Shown in pieces: positions 9,807 through 19,166 of a stretch of DNA of 64,000 bases. Within the stretch, counting starts at the first letter, position 1. Every line of letters begins with the position of its first letter. Source of the DNA: Bacteroidota bacterium (GTDB lineage Bacteria > Bacteroidota > Bacteroidia > 2-12-FULL-35-15). The stretch is taken from contig JAQZBR010000006.1 in the NCBI GenBank assembly GCA_029237775.1, forward strand, positions 1 to 64,000, written 5' to 3'. The translations under genes were made by a program, and so were the position numbers. The notes under the pieces are model-generated. The model made no database searches. It was given only the letters and a program-made list of their open reading frames with translations, and was not told where the DNA came from.

Positions 9807-11768
9807 CTATTTTAAACGATAATCCTCATATACCGACTGCTGAAAGGCTTTGCCATACATTGTAAGGCTATCGGCCAGTGTTTTTTTACTTTCTAAGGTG
9901 TTAAAAATAAGTTCTTTAAGCCCATGCTGAAATCCTATATATCCCTCATCTGTTACAAATCCGGCACCGCTATAGCTGCAGTAAAATGCAAAATGTTTTG
10001 AATAAGGATTAAACATGTTCTTACTCCATTGATATTGTTCGCTTTCTTTATCGAGATCCATCTGCTTTAACAGCGAATGTGTGATATCAAGCTGCGAAAC
10101 TACGTGTTCAATTGCTTTTCCCCTGAACGACATGTCAATCACATTTCCGAAAAACACCATCGGGATTCGGTGGTATTCCGCGTCATAAACGTTTAATTCA
10201 CGGTGACTGGCATGGCTATGATCTGCAACTAACACAAACAGGGTATTGTTATACCAGGGCTGTGTTTTCGCTTTGACGAAGAATTCTTTTAAAGCTGCAT
10301 CAGAGTATGCAACTGAATTAATGTAATCATTCTCTGTTTTTACAAGCTGCTTTTTCTCTTCACCAAAATCATAAGGCATATGTGAGCTGAGAGTGAACCA
10401 GGTATAAACAAATGGCGCTTTTGCAGCATTAAGAAGCGTTAGATATTCTGCAGCCATTTCCTTGTCCTGGATCCCTAATTTGCCACGCGGAATTTCTGAT
10501 TCGAAGTCTTTCTCTTCCCTGATAATATCAAATTTTTTATTGTAAACATAGCTTCTGATGTTTCCATAATTCAGGTCGCCACCGAAGATAAATCCGCTTT
10601 CATAACCGTACGGTTTCAGATCCTGATTGATGCATGGTAGCGGAACGGATTTCGAACTTTCATTGATGACAGCGATCCTTGAAACAGCAGGGTAGCCGCT
10701 GAGTACAGCGGGAATACCCTGGTCGGAAACATAGCCTGCCGGATAAGCTTTGGTAAAACGAATTCCTTCTTTGCTAAGACTGTCTATGAAAGGCGCAAAA
10801 TTATCTCCCCCGAAAGAGCTGACGGTATAAGCGCTCCAGCTTTCAAGTAAAAAAAAAACAATATTAGGCCTTTTGTTTGTCAGGAATTCAACGGTAGTGT
10901 CTTTGGATGCACTATACAGTTCGCGCGTGATCCGGTCGGCTTCAGCCTGTGGAAAATCTTTATAAGGATTATCTTTAAAATGATTTTCATACTCCATGAT
11001 ATTAAATGTGATGTTCCATAGAGGATTCACTGCAACGTCATTTACAATCGGAGTGGTGGAGAAAAAAGAATCGCTGCTTTGAATCGGGATCTGCTGTAAG
11101 CCTCCTCTGATGCTGATTATAGAGAACGCTGAGATTGCGACCAACATGCAGATTCCTATGACAGTTTTTGAAAATAGCGTTGTTTTACGACTTACTCGTG
11201 TGTCATCCTGCGCATAGCTGAAGTGATCTGATTCGTCTTGCGTTGAGCCGGAAATCATTTCCTGACTTGGAATCGCTGAATGATCCTCCGTAAATGAAAT
11301 TTTTCTTTTGTAAATCCTGATATATAACCAGCTGAAAATTATGGTAAGGGAAAAGAACAAAAGTGTGAGTCCGATCGAAGCCGATTTAAAAACTTCCTCC
11401 GGATTCCTGAAGTGTTGTAAAGCCTGCATGCTAAGCTTAGCCTTCCATTCACGATACAGGCACAGTTCACCAAAAGCAGCAAGATTGTAAAGTATGATCA
11501 AAAAATAATTGAAATAATCGCTGACAACAAGAATTGACTTTTTAAGAATTAAAAAATAAACCAGGTACAGAAGAAAAGGGAGAGCAGTCAGATAACCGAT
11601 CATCGAAAGATCCAATCGTAAGGCATGCCAGAATGATTGCAGAATAAGGTTGAAAGAAACACCCTGCAGCAATGTTCCTGTGCAGCAATAAAAAACTATA
11701 CGATTAAGCGCGAAAACACAAAACCAGAAAATAATAAGTAAAAAAGCTTTACGGGCAATGGTTTTCAA
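9807..11768 (-). CDS. LTA-synthase-like membrane sulfatase-fold protein
   Basis: 653-residue membrane protein with about five N-terminal transmembrane helices (residues 10-230) and an extracytoplasmic alkaline-phosphatase/sulfatase-fold domain (about 300-630). The metal-site sequences NIVFFLLESWSAY (start of domain), GGD.NYG.(I)RSY and the late VADHSHASH are visible. Family members transfer phosphoglycerol or phosphoethanolamine groups to lipids or glycans, or act as membrane phosphatases. Gram-negative Bacteroidota lack lipoteichoic acid, so the real acceptor is unknown. It is divergent from ribF. Confidence 0.82.
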   Translation of the reverse strand: MKTIARKAFLLIIFWFCVFALNRIVFYCCTGTLLQGVSFNLILQSFWHALRLDLSMIGYLTALPFLLYLVYFLILKKSILVVSDYFNYFLIILYNLAAFGELCLYREWKAKLSMQALQHFRNPEEVFKSASIGLTLLFFSLTIIFSWLYIRIYKRKISFTEDHSAIPSQEMISGSTQDESDHFSYAQDDTRVSRKTTLFSKTVIGICMLVAISAFSIISIRGGLQQIPIQSSDSFFSTTPIVNDVAVNPLWNITFNIMEYENHFKDNPYKDFPQAEADRITRELYSASKDTTVEFLTNKRPNIVFFLLESWSAYTVSSFGGDNFAPFIDSLSKEGIRFTKAYPAGYVSDQGIPAVLSGYPAVSRIAVINESSKSVPLPCINQDLKPYGYESGFIFGGDLNYGNIRSYVYNKKFDIIREEKDFESEIPRGKLGIQDKEMAAEYLTLLNAAKAPFVYTWFTLSSHMPYDFGEEKKQLVKTENDYINSVAYSDAALKEFFVKAKTQPWYNNTLFVLVADHSHASHRELNVYDAEYHRIPMVFFGNVIDMSFRGKAIEHVVSQLDITHSLLKQMDLDKESEQYQWSKNMFNPYSKHFAFYCSYSGAGFVTDEGYIGFQHGLKELIFNTLESKKTLADSLTMYGKAFQQSVYEDYRLK

Positions 11769-11880
11769 AGAGGCAGTGCTTTTAAAAATTGTTCCGCGAA
11801 GTTATAAAAATAGCATTAACGGTTGGAAAAAGTGATGAAATGAAAGCAGGCCCTATAATCTTTCAACACAAATAATAGAT

Positions 11881-12852
11881 ATGATTACAAAATCCCGTAA
11901 ATTCGTATTCTATTTATCACACTTGAAAGTTTACACTGATATTATTGATTTTAAGAATGTAAAGAATCCTGTAGTAACCACAGGGACTTTTGATGGCGTT
12001 CATCTTGGCCATCAGAAGATCATTGCACGTCTTAAAGAAACTGCACGTGAAGAAAATGGTGAAACGGTTCTCATCACTTTTTTCCCGCATCCGAGAATGG
12101 TGCTGTTTCCTGATGATAACGATCTGAAGCTGATCAATACACAAGAGGAAAAGATCGAATTGCTCGATCAATACGGAATTGATCATCTCATCATTATTCC
12201 TTTTACAAAAGAGTTTTCGCGTCTTACTTCAGTTGAATTTGTAAGAAATATTTTAGTCAATCAGATAAAAACAAAACGTTTGGTAATTGGTTACAACCAT
12301 CATTTCGGACGTAACCGCGAAGGCTCGTTTGAACACTTGAAAGAATATGGCCCTTTGTATGGTTTTGAGGTCGAGGAAATTCCTGCAAAGGATATCGATT
12401 CAATCGAGATCAGCTCAACAAAGATTCGCCATGCACTTCAAACAGGTGATGTCAAAACAACGGCAAGTTACCTGGGACATGAATTCTCGTTAACAGGCAG
12501 AGTTGTGGATGGAAAAAAGATTGGTCGTGAGATCGGTTATCCCACAGCAAATATTTTAGTGGAAGATAAGTACAAGATCATTCCGGCTGACGGAGTGTAT
12601 GCAGTTAAGGTAAGGCACGATAATACGCTCTATGGCGGAATGCTGAATATTGGTAACAACCCGACAGTTAACGGAAAGCACAAGACCATTGAAGTTAACA
12701 TCTTTGATTTTAATAAGGATATTTATGAGGAGAATGCAACCATTTACTTTGTAGAGCGTCTGAGAGATGAGGTGAAATTCAATGGACTCGAAGCATTAAA
12801 AGACCAGCTGGCCGTTGATAAAGTGAATAGCCTGAAAATTCTTTCGGCATAA
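11881..12852 (+). CDS. ribF: Bifunctional riboflavin kinase / FAD synthetase
   Basis: Converts riboflavin to FMN and then FAD. The N-terminal FMN adenylyltransferase domain shows TTGTFDGVHLGHQKII (nucleotide-binding HLGH) and ISSTKIRHAL, which matches the family's (S/T)STxIR motif. The C-terminal riboflavin kinase domain shows GRVVDGKKIGREIGYPTAN and the late NIFDFN.DIY segment. As listed it has 323 residues, but the first 14 are atypical. A TTG at 11923 would give the usual start MKVYTDI and about 309 residues, so the true start is uncertain. Confidence 0.95.
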   Translation: MITKSRKFVFYLSHLKVYTDIIDFKNVKNPVVTTGTFDGVHLGHQKIIARLKETAREENGETVLITFFPHPRMVLFPDDNDLKLINTQEEKIELLDQYGIDHLIIIPFTKEFSRLTSVEFVRNILVNQIKTKRLVIGYNHHFGRNREGSFEHLKEYGPLYGFEVEEIPAKDIDSIEISSTKIRHALQTGDVKTTASYLGHEFSLTGRVVDGKKIGREIGYPTANILVEDKYKIIPADGVYAVKVRHDNTLYGGMLNIGNNPTVNGKHKTIEVNIFDFNKDIYEENATIYFVERLRDEVKFNGLEALKDQLAVDKVNSLKILSA

Positions 12853-12890
12853 TGATTGAGTTTCCTTAGGGAAATAAAGAGAGGTGAAAA

Positions 12891-13511
12891 ATGAAATTCA
12901 AGTTTAAGGCTACCTGTTACATTTTCTTTTTACTGCTGGGTTTTTTGCCTTGCAGACTTTCTTCCCAGACTGAACTTCTTGATTCATTAACACTCGATAC
13001 ACTTACCGGTTTTACGAATCTTGAAGAGGCTATGAAAGATCCAGACAAGGTGATCAAGCTGGAACTGCGTAGAAAACGGTTAAAGGAATTCCCTAAAGAG
13101 ATCCTTCAGTTCAAACACCTTCAATACCTCGATCTCAGTAAAAACAATATTGTAGAGATTCCTTCTTCAATTTCCGAATTGAAAGATCTGCAGATCCTGA
13201 TACTTTCCAAAAATGAAATTGAATCCCTTCCAAAAGAGATCGGTGAGCTTAAGTCATTGCAATACCTGAATTTAAATCAGAACGAGCTCAGCACGCTTCC
13301 TCCGCAAATAGGTTCACTCAGCAGTTTAAAAAATCTGGATCTCTGGAGCAATAATATTGACAAGTATCCTTCAGAGATGAAAAATCTGAAAAGCTTGCTT
13401 GTCCTCGATGTTCGTGTAATACTTATTCCTGATGCAGAGCAGGAGAGGTTGCAGGCTTTGCTTCCCAAAACTAAAATCTATTTTTCACCGTATTGTAAGT
13501 GTCAGCAGTAA
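12891..13511 (+). CDS. Secreted leucine-rich-repeat protein
   Basis: 206 residues with a signal peptide (hydrophobic 8-22, likely cut near SSQ). About five typical leucine-rich repeats of 23 residues follow (about 65-170), with the pattern L..L.YLDLS.N.I..IP..I..L. The short C-terminal cap ends in Cys-rich SPYCKCQQ. LRR proteins bind other proteins; the partner is unknown. It starts 38 bases after ribF on the same strand and may be co-transcribed. Confidence 0.8.
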   Translation: MKFKFKATCYIFFLLLGFLPCRLSSQTELLDSLTLDTLTGFTNLEEAMKDPDKVIKLELRRKRLKEFPKEILQFKHLQYLDLSKNNIVEIPSSISELKDLQILILSKNEIESLPKEIGELKSLQYLNLNQNELSTLPPQIGSLSSLKNLDLWSNNIDKYPSEMKNLKSLLVLDVRVILIPDAEQERLQALLPKTKIYFSPYCKCQQ

Positions 13512-13516
13512 CAAAC

Positions 13517-13705
13517 AATTGGAGAGTTGATGAATTAGAGAAATGGAGAAGTGGTGAAATGGAGAAGGAAAAAATTGGTCAGTCGAAGAATTGTTGATCT
13601 TATATGCTTAGGTACAACTAATTTTAAAATTTCAACCAGAATAATATTGTTATTTAATACTTAGTCCCTAATTCTCTATTCCTCCATCTCTCTAATTCTC
13701 CAATT
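13517..13705. repeat. Purine-rich/pyrimidine-rich inverted repeat
   Basis: A left arm (13517-13547, AATTGGAG...AATTAGAGAAATGGAG) is complementary to a right arm (13682-13705, reverse complement AATTGGAGAATTAGAGAGATGGAG) apart from an extra 7-8 bases in the left arm. Extra GAAATGGAGAAG units extend the left arm. The element fills the gap before the GSCFA gene and contains no ORF I would support. Confidence 0.55.
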
Positions 13706-13709
13706 CTTC

Positions 13710-14681
13710 ATGAACTTTCACCTCGAATTTCCAATCCCTGCATTTCCAAACAAGATAGAATATTCCGATAAGCTCATGTTCATCGGTTCCTGCTTTGCAG
13801 AGAACATCGGTGAAAAATTTTCAGATGCAAAGTTCAGTTCAATCATCAATCCGCATGGAATCCTGTATGATCCATTGTCATTGTCGAGATCACTAAAAAG
13901 CTATTTGAACAACACACAGGTTCAGGAAAATGATCTTTTCTTTTCCAACGAAACATGGCATTCCTGGGATCATCATAGTAAGTTTTCAGATCCTGATAGG
14001 TCAAGATGCCTGGGTAATATTAATGCTTCAATTTCATCTGCGCATGCACATATTAAAGATGCAAAATGGGTTTTCATAACTTTTGGTTCTGCGTTTTTTT
14101 ACGCTTTGAAAGACAGGAATATTCCGGTAGGAAATTGTCATAAAGTACCACAGAAAGAGTTTGACAAATCATTGATTAAAACCGAAACGATTATTAAGGA
14201 ATATAATAAACTGATATCTGAAATCCGTTCGCTGAGTGCCTCTTTAAATATTGTTTTTACGGTCAGCCCGGTGCGATATATAAGAGATGGTGTAGTGGAG
14301 AATAATTTAAGTAAATCAATCCTCCTTCAGTCGGTACATGAGCTGGTAAAGGCAAATGAGAATGTGTTTTATTTTCCCGCTTATGAATTGGTGATCGATG
14401 ATCTGCGGGACTACCGTTTTTTTAAAGAAGATCTTGTTCATCCGAATGAACTTGCAATCCAGTATGTTTTTGAAAAGTTAAAAATTGCGAGCTTTTCTGA
14501 AGCAACTGAACAATTATTTCTTCGCATCTCCGAGATCAGAAACGCATTAGCGCACCGACCATTCAATGAAAATTCAGAAGCGCATAAAAAGTTCAGGACT
14601 TCCTATGCGCTCCGTTGTAAGCAATTGGTAAAAGAATTCCCTTTTCTCGATCTTAATGAGGAGCTTCTTTATTTCAGCTGA
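13710..14681 (+). CDS. GSCFA-domain protein
   Basis: 323-residue member of the GSCFA family (named after the G-S-C-F-A motif, here in MFIGSCFAENIGEKF at about residues 24-38). The fold is related to SGNH/GDSL hydrolases: the Ser of GSCFA would be the nucleophile, and the late DLVHPNE segment supplies the usual D..H pair. The function of the family is unknown; an esterase-like role is inferred from the fold only. It is convergent with the TonB receptor, with 2 bases between the stop codons. Confidence 0.85.
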   Translation: MNFHLEFPIPAFPNKIEYSDKLMFIGSCFAENIGEKFSDAKFSSIINPHGILYDPLSLSRSLKSYLNNTQVQENDLFFSNETWHSWDHHSKFSDPDRSRCLGNINASISSAHAHIKDAKWVFITFGSAFFYALKDRNIPVGNCHKVPQKEFDKSLIKTETIIKEYNKLISEIRSLSASLNIVFTVSPVRYIRDGVVENNLSKSILLQSVHELVKANENVFYFPAYELVIDDLRDYRFFKEDLVHPNELAIQYVFEKLKIASFSEATEQLFLRISEIRNALAHRPFNENSEAHKKFRTSYALRCKQLVKEFPFLDLNEELLYFS

Positions 14682-14683
14682 TT

Positions 14684-17134
14684 TTAAAACTTCAGTCTCA
14701 AGCCTGCCATATAATTTATTCCGGCTTGCGGATAATAGAAATTCTCAACCGTGTGCTTCCCCCCGTAGATGTATCCCCATGTATAGCCGTTTGATTCATA
14801 CTCTTCACTGAAGATGTTATTTATTGCAAGAGTAAAACCTATCTCAGGAATATACTTTGTTTTTATCGAATAGTTAATACGCAGATCATTTACAAAAAAA
14901 GCATCCAGCTTCCTGTCGTCATTCGATGTGTTATCAAGGTATTGCTGGCCGACATACTTACTGATAAAACTGAATTTCAAATTTCTAACTGGCTCAAAAG
15001 TGATCGTGCTTCCGGCAATGATCTCCGGTGAAAAAGCTATGTCAGATTCTTTGTAAATAATTACGCTTTGCGCAGTACTGTCAAAGTTATCGATGTATTC
15101 CTTGAAGTTCCTGATCTTGTTTCTGCTTAGTGTTATATTTCCTTCCCACGACAATGATTTCAGGATCTTTATCCCTCCTTGTATTTCGATCCCCTGCCGA
15201 TAGCTCTTTGCAACGTTGGTTCTGTTGTACGCACCAACATCATTGATCTCTCCGGTCAGCACCAGTTGATTCGTATAATCCATAAAATACAGGTTCACAT
15301 TCAGCATCGCCTTTTTTGATGCGTAACGAAATCCCGCTTCGAGGTCATTTAACGTTTCATGTTTAGGCCTGCTGGTTGGTGTGGATTGAGTGTAATCATC
15401 ACGGCTTGGTTCTTTGTTACCTATGCTGTAAGAGGCATATACTCCTGATGTATTATTCAAGGTATAGTCTACGCCTACTTTCGGATTAAAGAAAGATAAG
15501 CTGGCAGTCTGCTCGATATTTTTCAGGCTGTCATCAAAACCAAGAAATGAATAGTTTACCATTCTGTATTGAAGATCAGCAAACACGTTTAATTTTTTTG
15601 TTACAAGATAATTGGCTTTCAAAAATATGTTGAAGTCATTTTTATTTGCTGTGTCATTATAATAGTGCTGATGAATGTTACTGTTCACAGCATATTGCGC
15701 CCAGATGATCTCACCATAATGCAAACCGGTGTAATTATTCCATGCTCCTCCCAATAAAGCCGATAGCTTTTTATGGCTGTCATAATTCAACGAAAACGTT
15801 GTTCCATAAAAATCATTGTCGAGCCACCTTCTGCGCACAAGGTCGGTATTAGTGATCAATTCTGTACCTACGAGTACATCCGGTAGTCCATAGCTGGAAA
15901 AGGCTTGTCCTTTTTTATATTCTTCATAATAACCTTTTCCTTTTGTGTAATGCACTGCGATATTGCTGTTCCAGTTCCTGTTGAACTCGTGTGAAAAATG
16001 CAGCTGATAATACGTTTGTACGTAATGGTCAACCTGGTTTTGATATGTATATGGATTGTAGGTTCTGCTGTTTGAATTAAGCAGATTTCCAGCTTCATGA
16101 GCATCGAGATAATTATTAAAAATATAATCATTCATTCCCGGGAGGTTACCTTTTAATCTTGACTGCGGAATCCCATACCATGCCTGGTAAGTTTCTTCAT
16201 AACCGCTGAAGGTGATAAATTTGATAATGTTTTTCTTGCCATAATACCCTGCAGATAAATAATAAGAGCGGAGATCAGAGCTCGCCCTGTCTATGAAGCC
16301 ATCTGAATTGATCTTCGACAAACGGATATCAACTGCCAGCTTTTCGTTTAAAAGTCCGCTTCCGGCATTTATCGTATTCTTCATAGTGTTAAATGATCCG
16401 TAAGAGCTGTTCCATTCAGCATATGGCTTTTGGTTAAGCTTCGTGGTTTCAATATTTAAGCTTCCGCCAAACGCGCCAGCGCCATTTGTGGAAGTTCCCA
16501 CACCGCGTTGTAACTGAATGTTATCAATACTTGAAGCAATATCAGGTAGGTCTACCCAGTATGTTCCCTGCGATTCCGCATCATTTACAGGGATCCCGTT
16601 GATAGTGACATTTATGCGCGTTGCATCCACTCCGCGTATTCTGATCCCTGTATATCCAACTCCCGCGCCTGCATCCGATGTGGTGACAACAGATGGTTGC
16701 TGATTTAAAAGGTAAGGAAGATCCTGGCCAAGATTGTTTTCTGCGATCTGCTCTTTATTTACGATGGTAAAAGCCATTGCAGAACGCTCATTGGCGCGGG
16801 TTGCAGTGATTATGACCTCATCCATTAAAAGAGTGTTTTCTTTCAATCCATAATTTCTGACTTCATCACCGGATAGTTTTATCGTATCCGTTTTTGTCTG
16901 ATATCCAACATAAGAAATATGAGCAATGTAGTTTCCGGGTTTCAGATTTTTTATTTCAAACGTTCCTTCCGAATTGCTTGGTGAGGCAATGTAAGTGCCT
17001 TCCAGTCTGACTGTAGCACCGGCAATAAGTTCGTTTTTTTCATTGTTGATCTTCCCGGAAAATGTGTGTTGAGAAAACAGCGGAAACGAAAGTGCAAATA
17101 CACCAGTCGCCAAAATAATTTTTATTTTATTCAT
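14684..17134 (-). CDS. TonB-dependent outer-membrane receptor, probably for thiamine
   Basis: 816-residue TonB-dependent receptor. After a signal peptide (1-21) comes a carboxypeptidase-regulatory-like domain (about 25-105, with GTYIAS.SNSEG.F.I.NL), then the plug (about 115-230, with IRIRGVDATRINVTINGIP) and a 22-strand-type barrel ending in the aromatic C-terminus GLRLKF. Substrate assignment rests on the TPP riboswitch directly upstream; uptake of thiamine or a precursor is therefore inferred. In Bacteroidota such receptors commonly accompany PnuT transporters, and a PnuC/PnuT-family gene lies 0.8 kb upstream. Confidence 0.9.
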   Translation of the reverse strand: MNKIKIILATGVFALSFPLFSQHTFSGKINNEKNELIAGATVRLEGTYIASPSNSEGTFEIKNLKPGNYIAHISYVGYQTKTDTIKLSGDEVRNYGLKENTLLMDEVIITATRANERSAMAFTIVNKEQIAENNLGQDLPYLLNQQPSVVTTSDAGAGVGYTGIRIRGVDATRINVTINGIPVNDAESQGTYWVDLPDIASSIDNIQLQRGVGTSTNGAGAFGGSLNIETTKLNQKPYAEWNSSYGSFNTMKNTINAGSGLLNEKLAVDIRLSKINSDGFIDRASSDLRSYYLSAGYYGKKNIIKFITFSGYEETYQAWYGIPQSRLKGNLPGMNDYIFNNYLDAHEAGNLLNSNSRTYNPYTYQNQVDHYVQTYYQLHFSHEFNRNWNSNIAVHYTKGKGYYEEYKKGQAFSSYGLPDVLVGTELITNTDLVRRRWLDNDFYGTTFSLNYDSHKKLSALLGGAWNNYTGLHYGEIIWAQYAVNSNIHQHYYNDTANKNDFNIFLKANYLVTKKLNVFADLQYRMVNYSFLGFDDSLKNIEQTASLSFFNPKVGVDYTLNNTSGVYASYSIGNKEPSRDDYTQSTPTSRPKHETLNDLEAGFRYASKKAMLNVNLYFMDYTNQLVLTGEINDVGAYNRTNVAKSYRQGIEIQGGIKILKSLSWEGNITLSRNKIRNFKEYIDNFDSTAQSVIIYKESDIAFSPEIIAGSTITFEPVRNLKFSFISKYVGQQYLDNTSNDDRKLDAFFVNDLRINYSIKTKYIPEIGFTLAINNIFSEEYESNGYTWGYIYGGKHTVENFYYPQAGINYMAGLRLKF

Positions 17135-17192
17135 GATTTATTTTTGTTAAACAGATAGCAGCAAAGGAGCAAGCGGCTACTAAATATTTTAA

Positions 17193-17380
17193 CAATACCT
17201 ATTCCCTACGCAGGCATGACCCTGATCAGGTGCATGTATTTATCTTTGAGAGATAAAGTACATTGGGTATAATCTCAGCCGATAAGGAATTATGATTATG
17301 AATGTTAAATTATAAATGCTTTAACACAATTTATAATTCATAATTTTTCATTTATAATTCAATAGGGCACCCCTTTATTG
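17193..17380 (-). ncRNA. TPP riboswitch (THI element) with expanded stems
   Basis: Read on the minus strand, the conserved TPP aptamer parts appear in order: GGGGTGCCC (17374-17362 region), GGCTGAGATTATACCC, then ACCTGATCAGG and ATGCCTGCGTAGGGA. The outer P1 stem pairs CAATA (17380-17376) with TATTG (17197-17193). Two insertions enlarge the element: a roughly 31-bp imperfect A/T hairpin in the P3 region (17287-17360) and a further hairpin (ATGTA-TTTATCT/AGATAAA-TACAT) between ACCC and CACCTGATC. It lies 59 bases before the receptor gene, so it should repress that gene when TPP is abundant. Confidence 0.93.
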
Positions 17381-17398
17381 ATGCGACAAAACTAAAAA

Positions 17399-17941
17399 TT
17401 ATTTCCTTGTTCCGGCAATAAAATTTTCAATCGCATTAATTGCATTGTTGAGGCGCTCAATGTTTTTTCCTTTGATGATGGTGTAAGTGGCGTCTATTTG
17501 TTTTAATTCTTTTTCGTACCAGTTAAAGAAGAACTCACGCCTATATGGGTTTTCCCTGAGTGGATCTTTTTCCCATTCAAGGTCAGGGAATGTAAGAAGA
17601 TAAAGGTCGTATTTGTTGGGTAGAATATTATTTTCGATCCATTGGGGACATGTTTTAAAAACATCTAAACACCATACTTTTGAAATGATAAGTTCGGTGT
17701 CGGCAAATATACATTGGTTCGCTTTTTTTAAAAGTTCATTCTCTGTTTCGAGTTGTCGCTGCGCAATAACTAAGACATCGGCCAGAGTATAATTATCTAC
17801 AGATTGCAAATACTCACGCGAATATTCTTTCACCCAAACCGTATTGTAATGTTTGGCAAGATGCTCTGAAAGTGTGCTTTTCGCAGTGCTTTCAGGACCT
17901 ATAAGTGCTATCCGGATTATTTGCTTGCTTTTTTCCTCCAT
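17399..17941 (-). CDS. NadR-like P-loop kinase (nicotinamide riboside or thiamine kinase family)
   Basis: 180-residue AAA_28/NadR C-terminal-type kinase. The P-loop is GPESTAKST (residues 14-22), with Ala in place of the usual second Gly. The rest of the family pattern, VKEYSREYL and a Walker-B-like FADTELI, is present, and DLEWEKDPLRENP is the typical substrate-side block. Homologues phosphorylate ribosylnicotinamide after PnuC uptake; next to a PnuT and a TPP riboswitch, thiamine phosphorylation is equally likely. It overlaps the transporter gene by 25 bases, indicating coupled translation. Confidence 0.8.
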   Translation of the reverse strand: MEEKSKQIIRIALIGPESTAKSTLSEHLAKHYNTVWVKEYSREYLQSVDNYTLADVLVIAQRQLETENELLKKANQCIFADTELIISKVWCLDVFKTCPQWIENNILPNKYDLYLLTFPDLEWEKDPLRENPYRREFFFNWYEKELKQIDATYTIIKGKNIERLNNAINAIENFIAGTRK

Positions 17942-18522
17942 GATAAATAACCGGCTGCAGCCAGAACAGTATAGATTATATACAGCAGCCCGATAAGATA
18001 GAAACCTCTGTAAGTATAGAGCAGAACCGCCATCGCATCAATGAGGATCCAGTATAACCAGTTCTCAATTATTTTTTTTGCAGTCATCCATGTAGCAATT
18101 ATGCTGAACGAAGTAATGAACGCATCAAGATAAGGCATTGCCTGTGTTGAGAATGTGTTAGCGATATAGCCAAACGGGATCCATATTAAAATTCCGATAA
18201 TTATGAGTAAAGTATTTTGCTTCAGATCATAATGGATGATCTTTATTTCAGACTTTTCTTTAGATCCGTAAAGCCATTGATACCAGCCATAGATCCCGAT
18301 GATCACATAGAATACGCTTAAGCCGCTTTCGAGGAAAAGCTGGCCGCTGTAGCAAAGATAAACTGATAAAGCACTTGAGATGATCCCGAATAACCAGCAC
18401 CATACATTCTCAATTGCGGCAAGCAACACATAAACAATGGCCGTTGAGAAAATGAGCCATTCAGTTATGCTTGTTGCTTGGAACGCGGAAATTACTGCCT
18501 CAGAAATTTCGGAAAAATTCAT
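17917..18522 (-). CDS. PnuC/PnuT-family vitamin transporter
   Basis: 201-residue inner-membrane transporter with about seven hydrophobic helices. The family pattern ENVWCWLFGI and GIYGWYQWLYG (W..W motif) is clear. PnuC proteins carry nicotinamide riboside; the PnuT subgroup carries thiamine and is typical of Bacteroidota with TPP-regulated receptors. Given the riboswitch and ThiE-like neighbour, I favour thiamine. Its start codon overlaps the stop of the upstream ThiE-like gene by one base (TAATG). Confidence 0.85.
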   Translation of the reverse strand: MNFSEISEAVISAFQATSITEWLIFSTAIVYVLLAAIENVWCWLFGIISSALSVYLCYSGQLFLESGLSVFYVIIGIYGWYQWLYGSKEKSEIKIIHYDLKQNTLLIIIGILIWIPFGYIANTFSTQAMPYLDAFITSFSIIATWMTAKKIIENWLYWILIDAMAVLLYTYRGFYLIGLLYIIYTVLAAAGYLSWRKKASK

Positions 18523-19157
18523 TATTCGATAGGGATGTGGAGCTCCTGGAATTTTTCTACAGCTTTATTGAATTCAGCTACCGGATCTTTCGACTTCCAC
18601 AAAGAGCTGTAAAAAGCAATGCCATGAAACCCTATGTTTTGAGCGTTCTCGATAGCTGCGATGTCAACACCACCTCTTGCAACTATTTTAAGTGACGACT
18701 TTTGAATTGCTGATTTTAAACTGTGTTCAGTGAATCCGCCCTGGAACTTACTGTTAAAGTTGTCGAATATCGGACTCAAAAAAGCATAGCTGTAATCATA
18801 ATCCTGTTTGCTTGCGAGAATTTGTCCGATCGTGCTGTAAGAAGTGGTGATAATAATACCGGGATTCTTTAACCGGATCAGCTTAAGTATCAGCCAGGTT
18901 TTCCAGGTTTTCTTTTTGTGCGATTTTGTAAGATGAATACCCGCAAGATCAAATTTTCTGGCAAGCTTGTGATGAGAATGAATGATAATGCGGTTATGGA
19001 AATGTGATGGAATGGCAGCGATAAACTCTTTCATACTTTTTGTAGAGAGTTTATGTTTTCTGATATGAAATGTTTCCAATCCTGCTTCAAAAAGCTCAGT
19101 AACTATCTTCACTTCATTCTCTATACTGTTTGAGCTGGAAATTACAATGAGTTTCAT
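18522..19157 (-). CDS. ThiE/TenI-like TIM-barrel protein
   Basis: 211-residue member of the thiamine-phosphate-synthase/TenI superfamily. Recognisable blocks are FHIRKH (family usually Q.R.K), IIIHSHHKLA, GIHLTKSH, YAFLSPIFDNFNSK (family: GPIF.T..K) and VARGGVD. Several residues that bind HMP-PP or diphosphate in ThiE differ, so a TenI-like or other salvage role is as likely as true thiamine phosphate synthase. It lies 9 bases downstream of the GGGP synthase gene and is translationally coupled to the transporter gene. Confidence 0.75.
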   Translation of the reverse strand: MKLIVISSSNSIENEVKIVTELFEAGLETFHIRKHKLSTKSMKEFIAAIPSHFHNRIIIHSHHKLARKFDLAGIHLTKSHKKKTWKTWLILKLIRLKNPGIIITTSYSTIGQILASKQDYDYSYAFLSPIFDNFNSKFQGGFTEHSLKSAIQKSSLKIVARGGVDIAAIENAQNIGFHGIAFYSSLWKSKDPVAEFNKAVEKFQELHIPIE

Positions 19158-19166
19158 ACCTTGATT

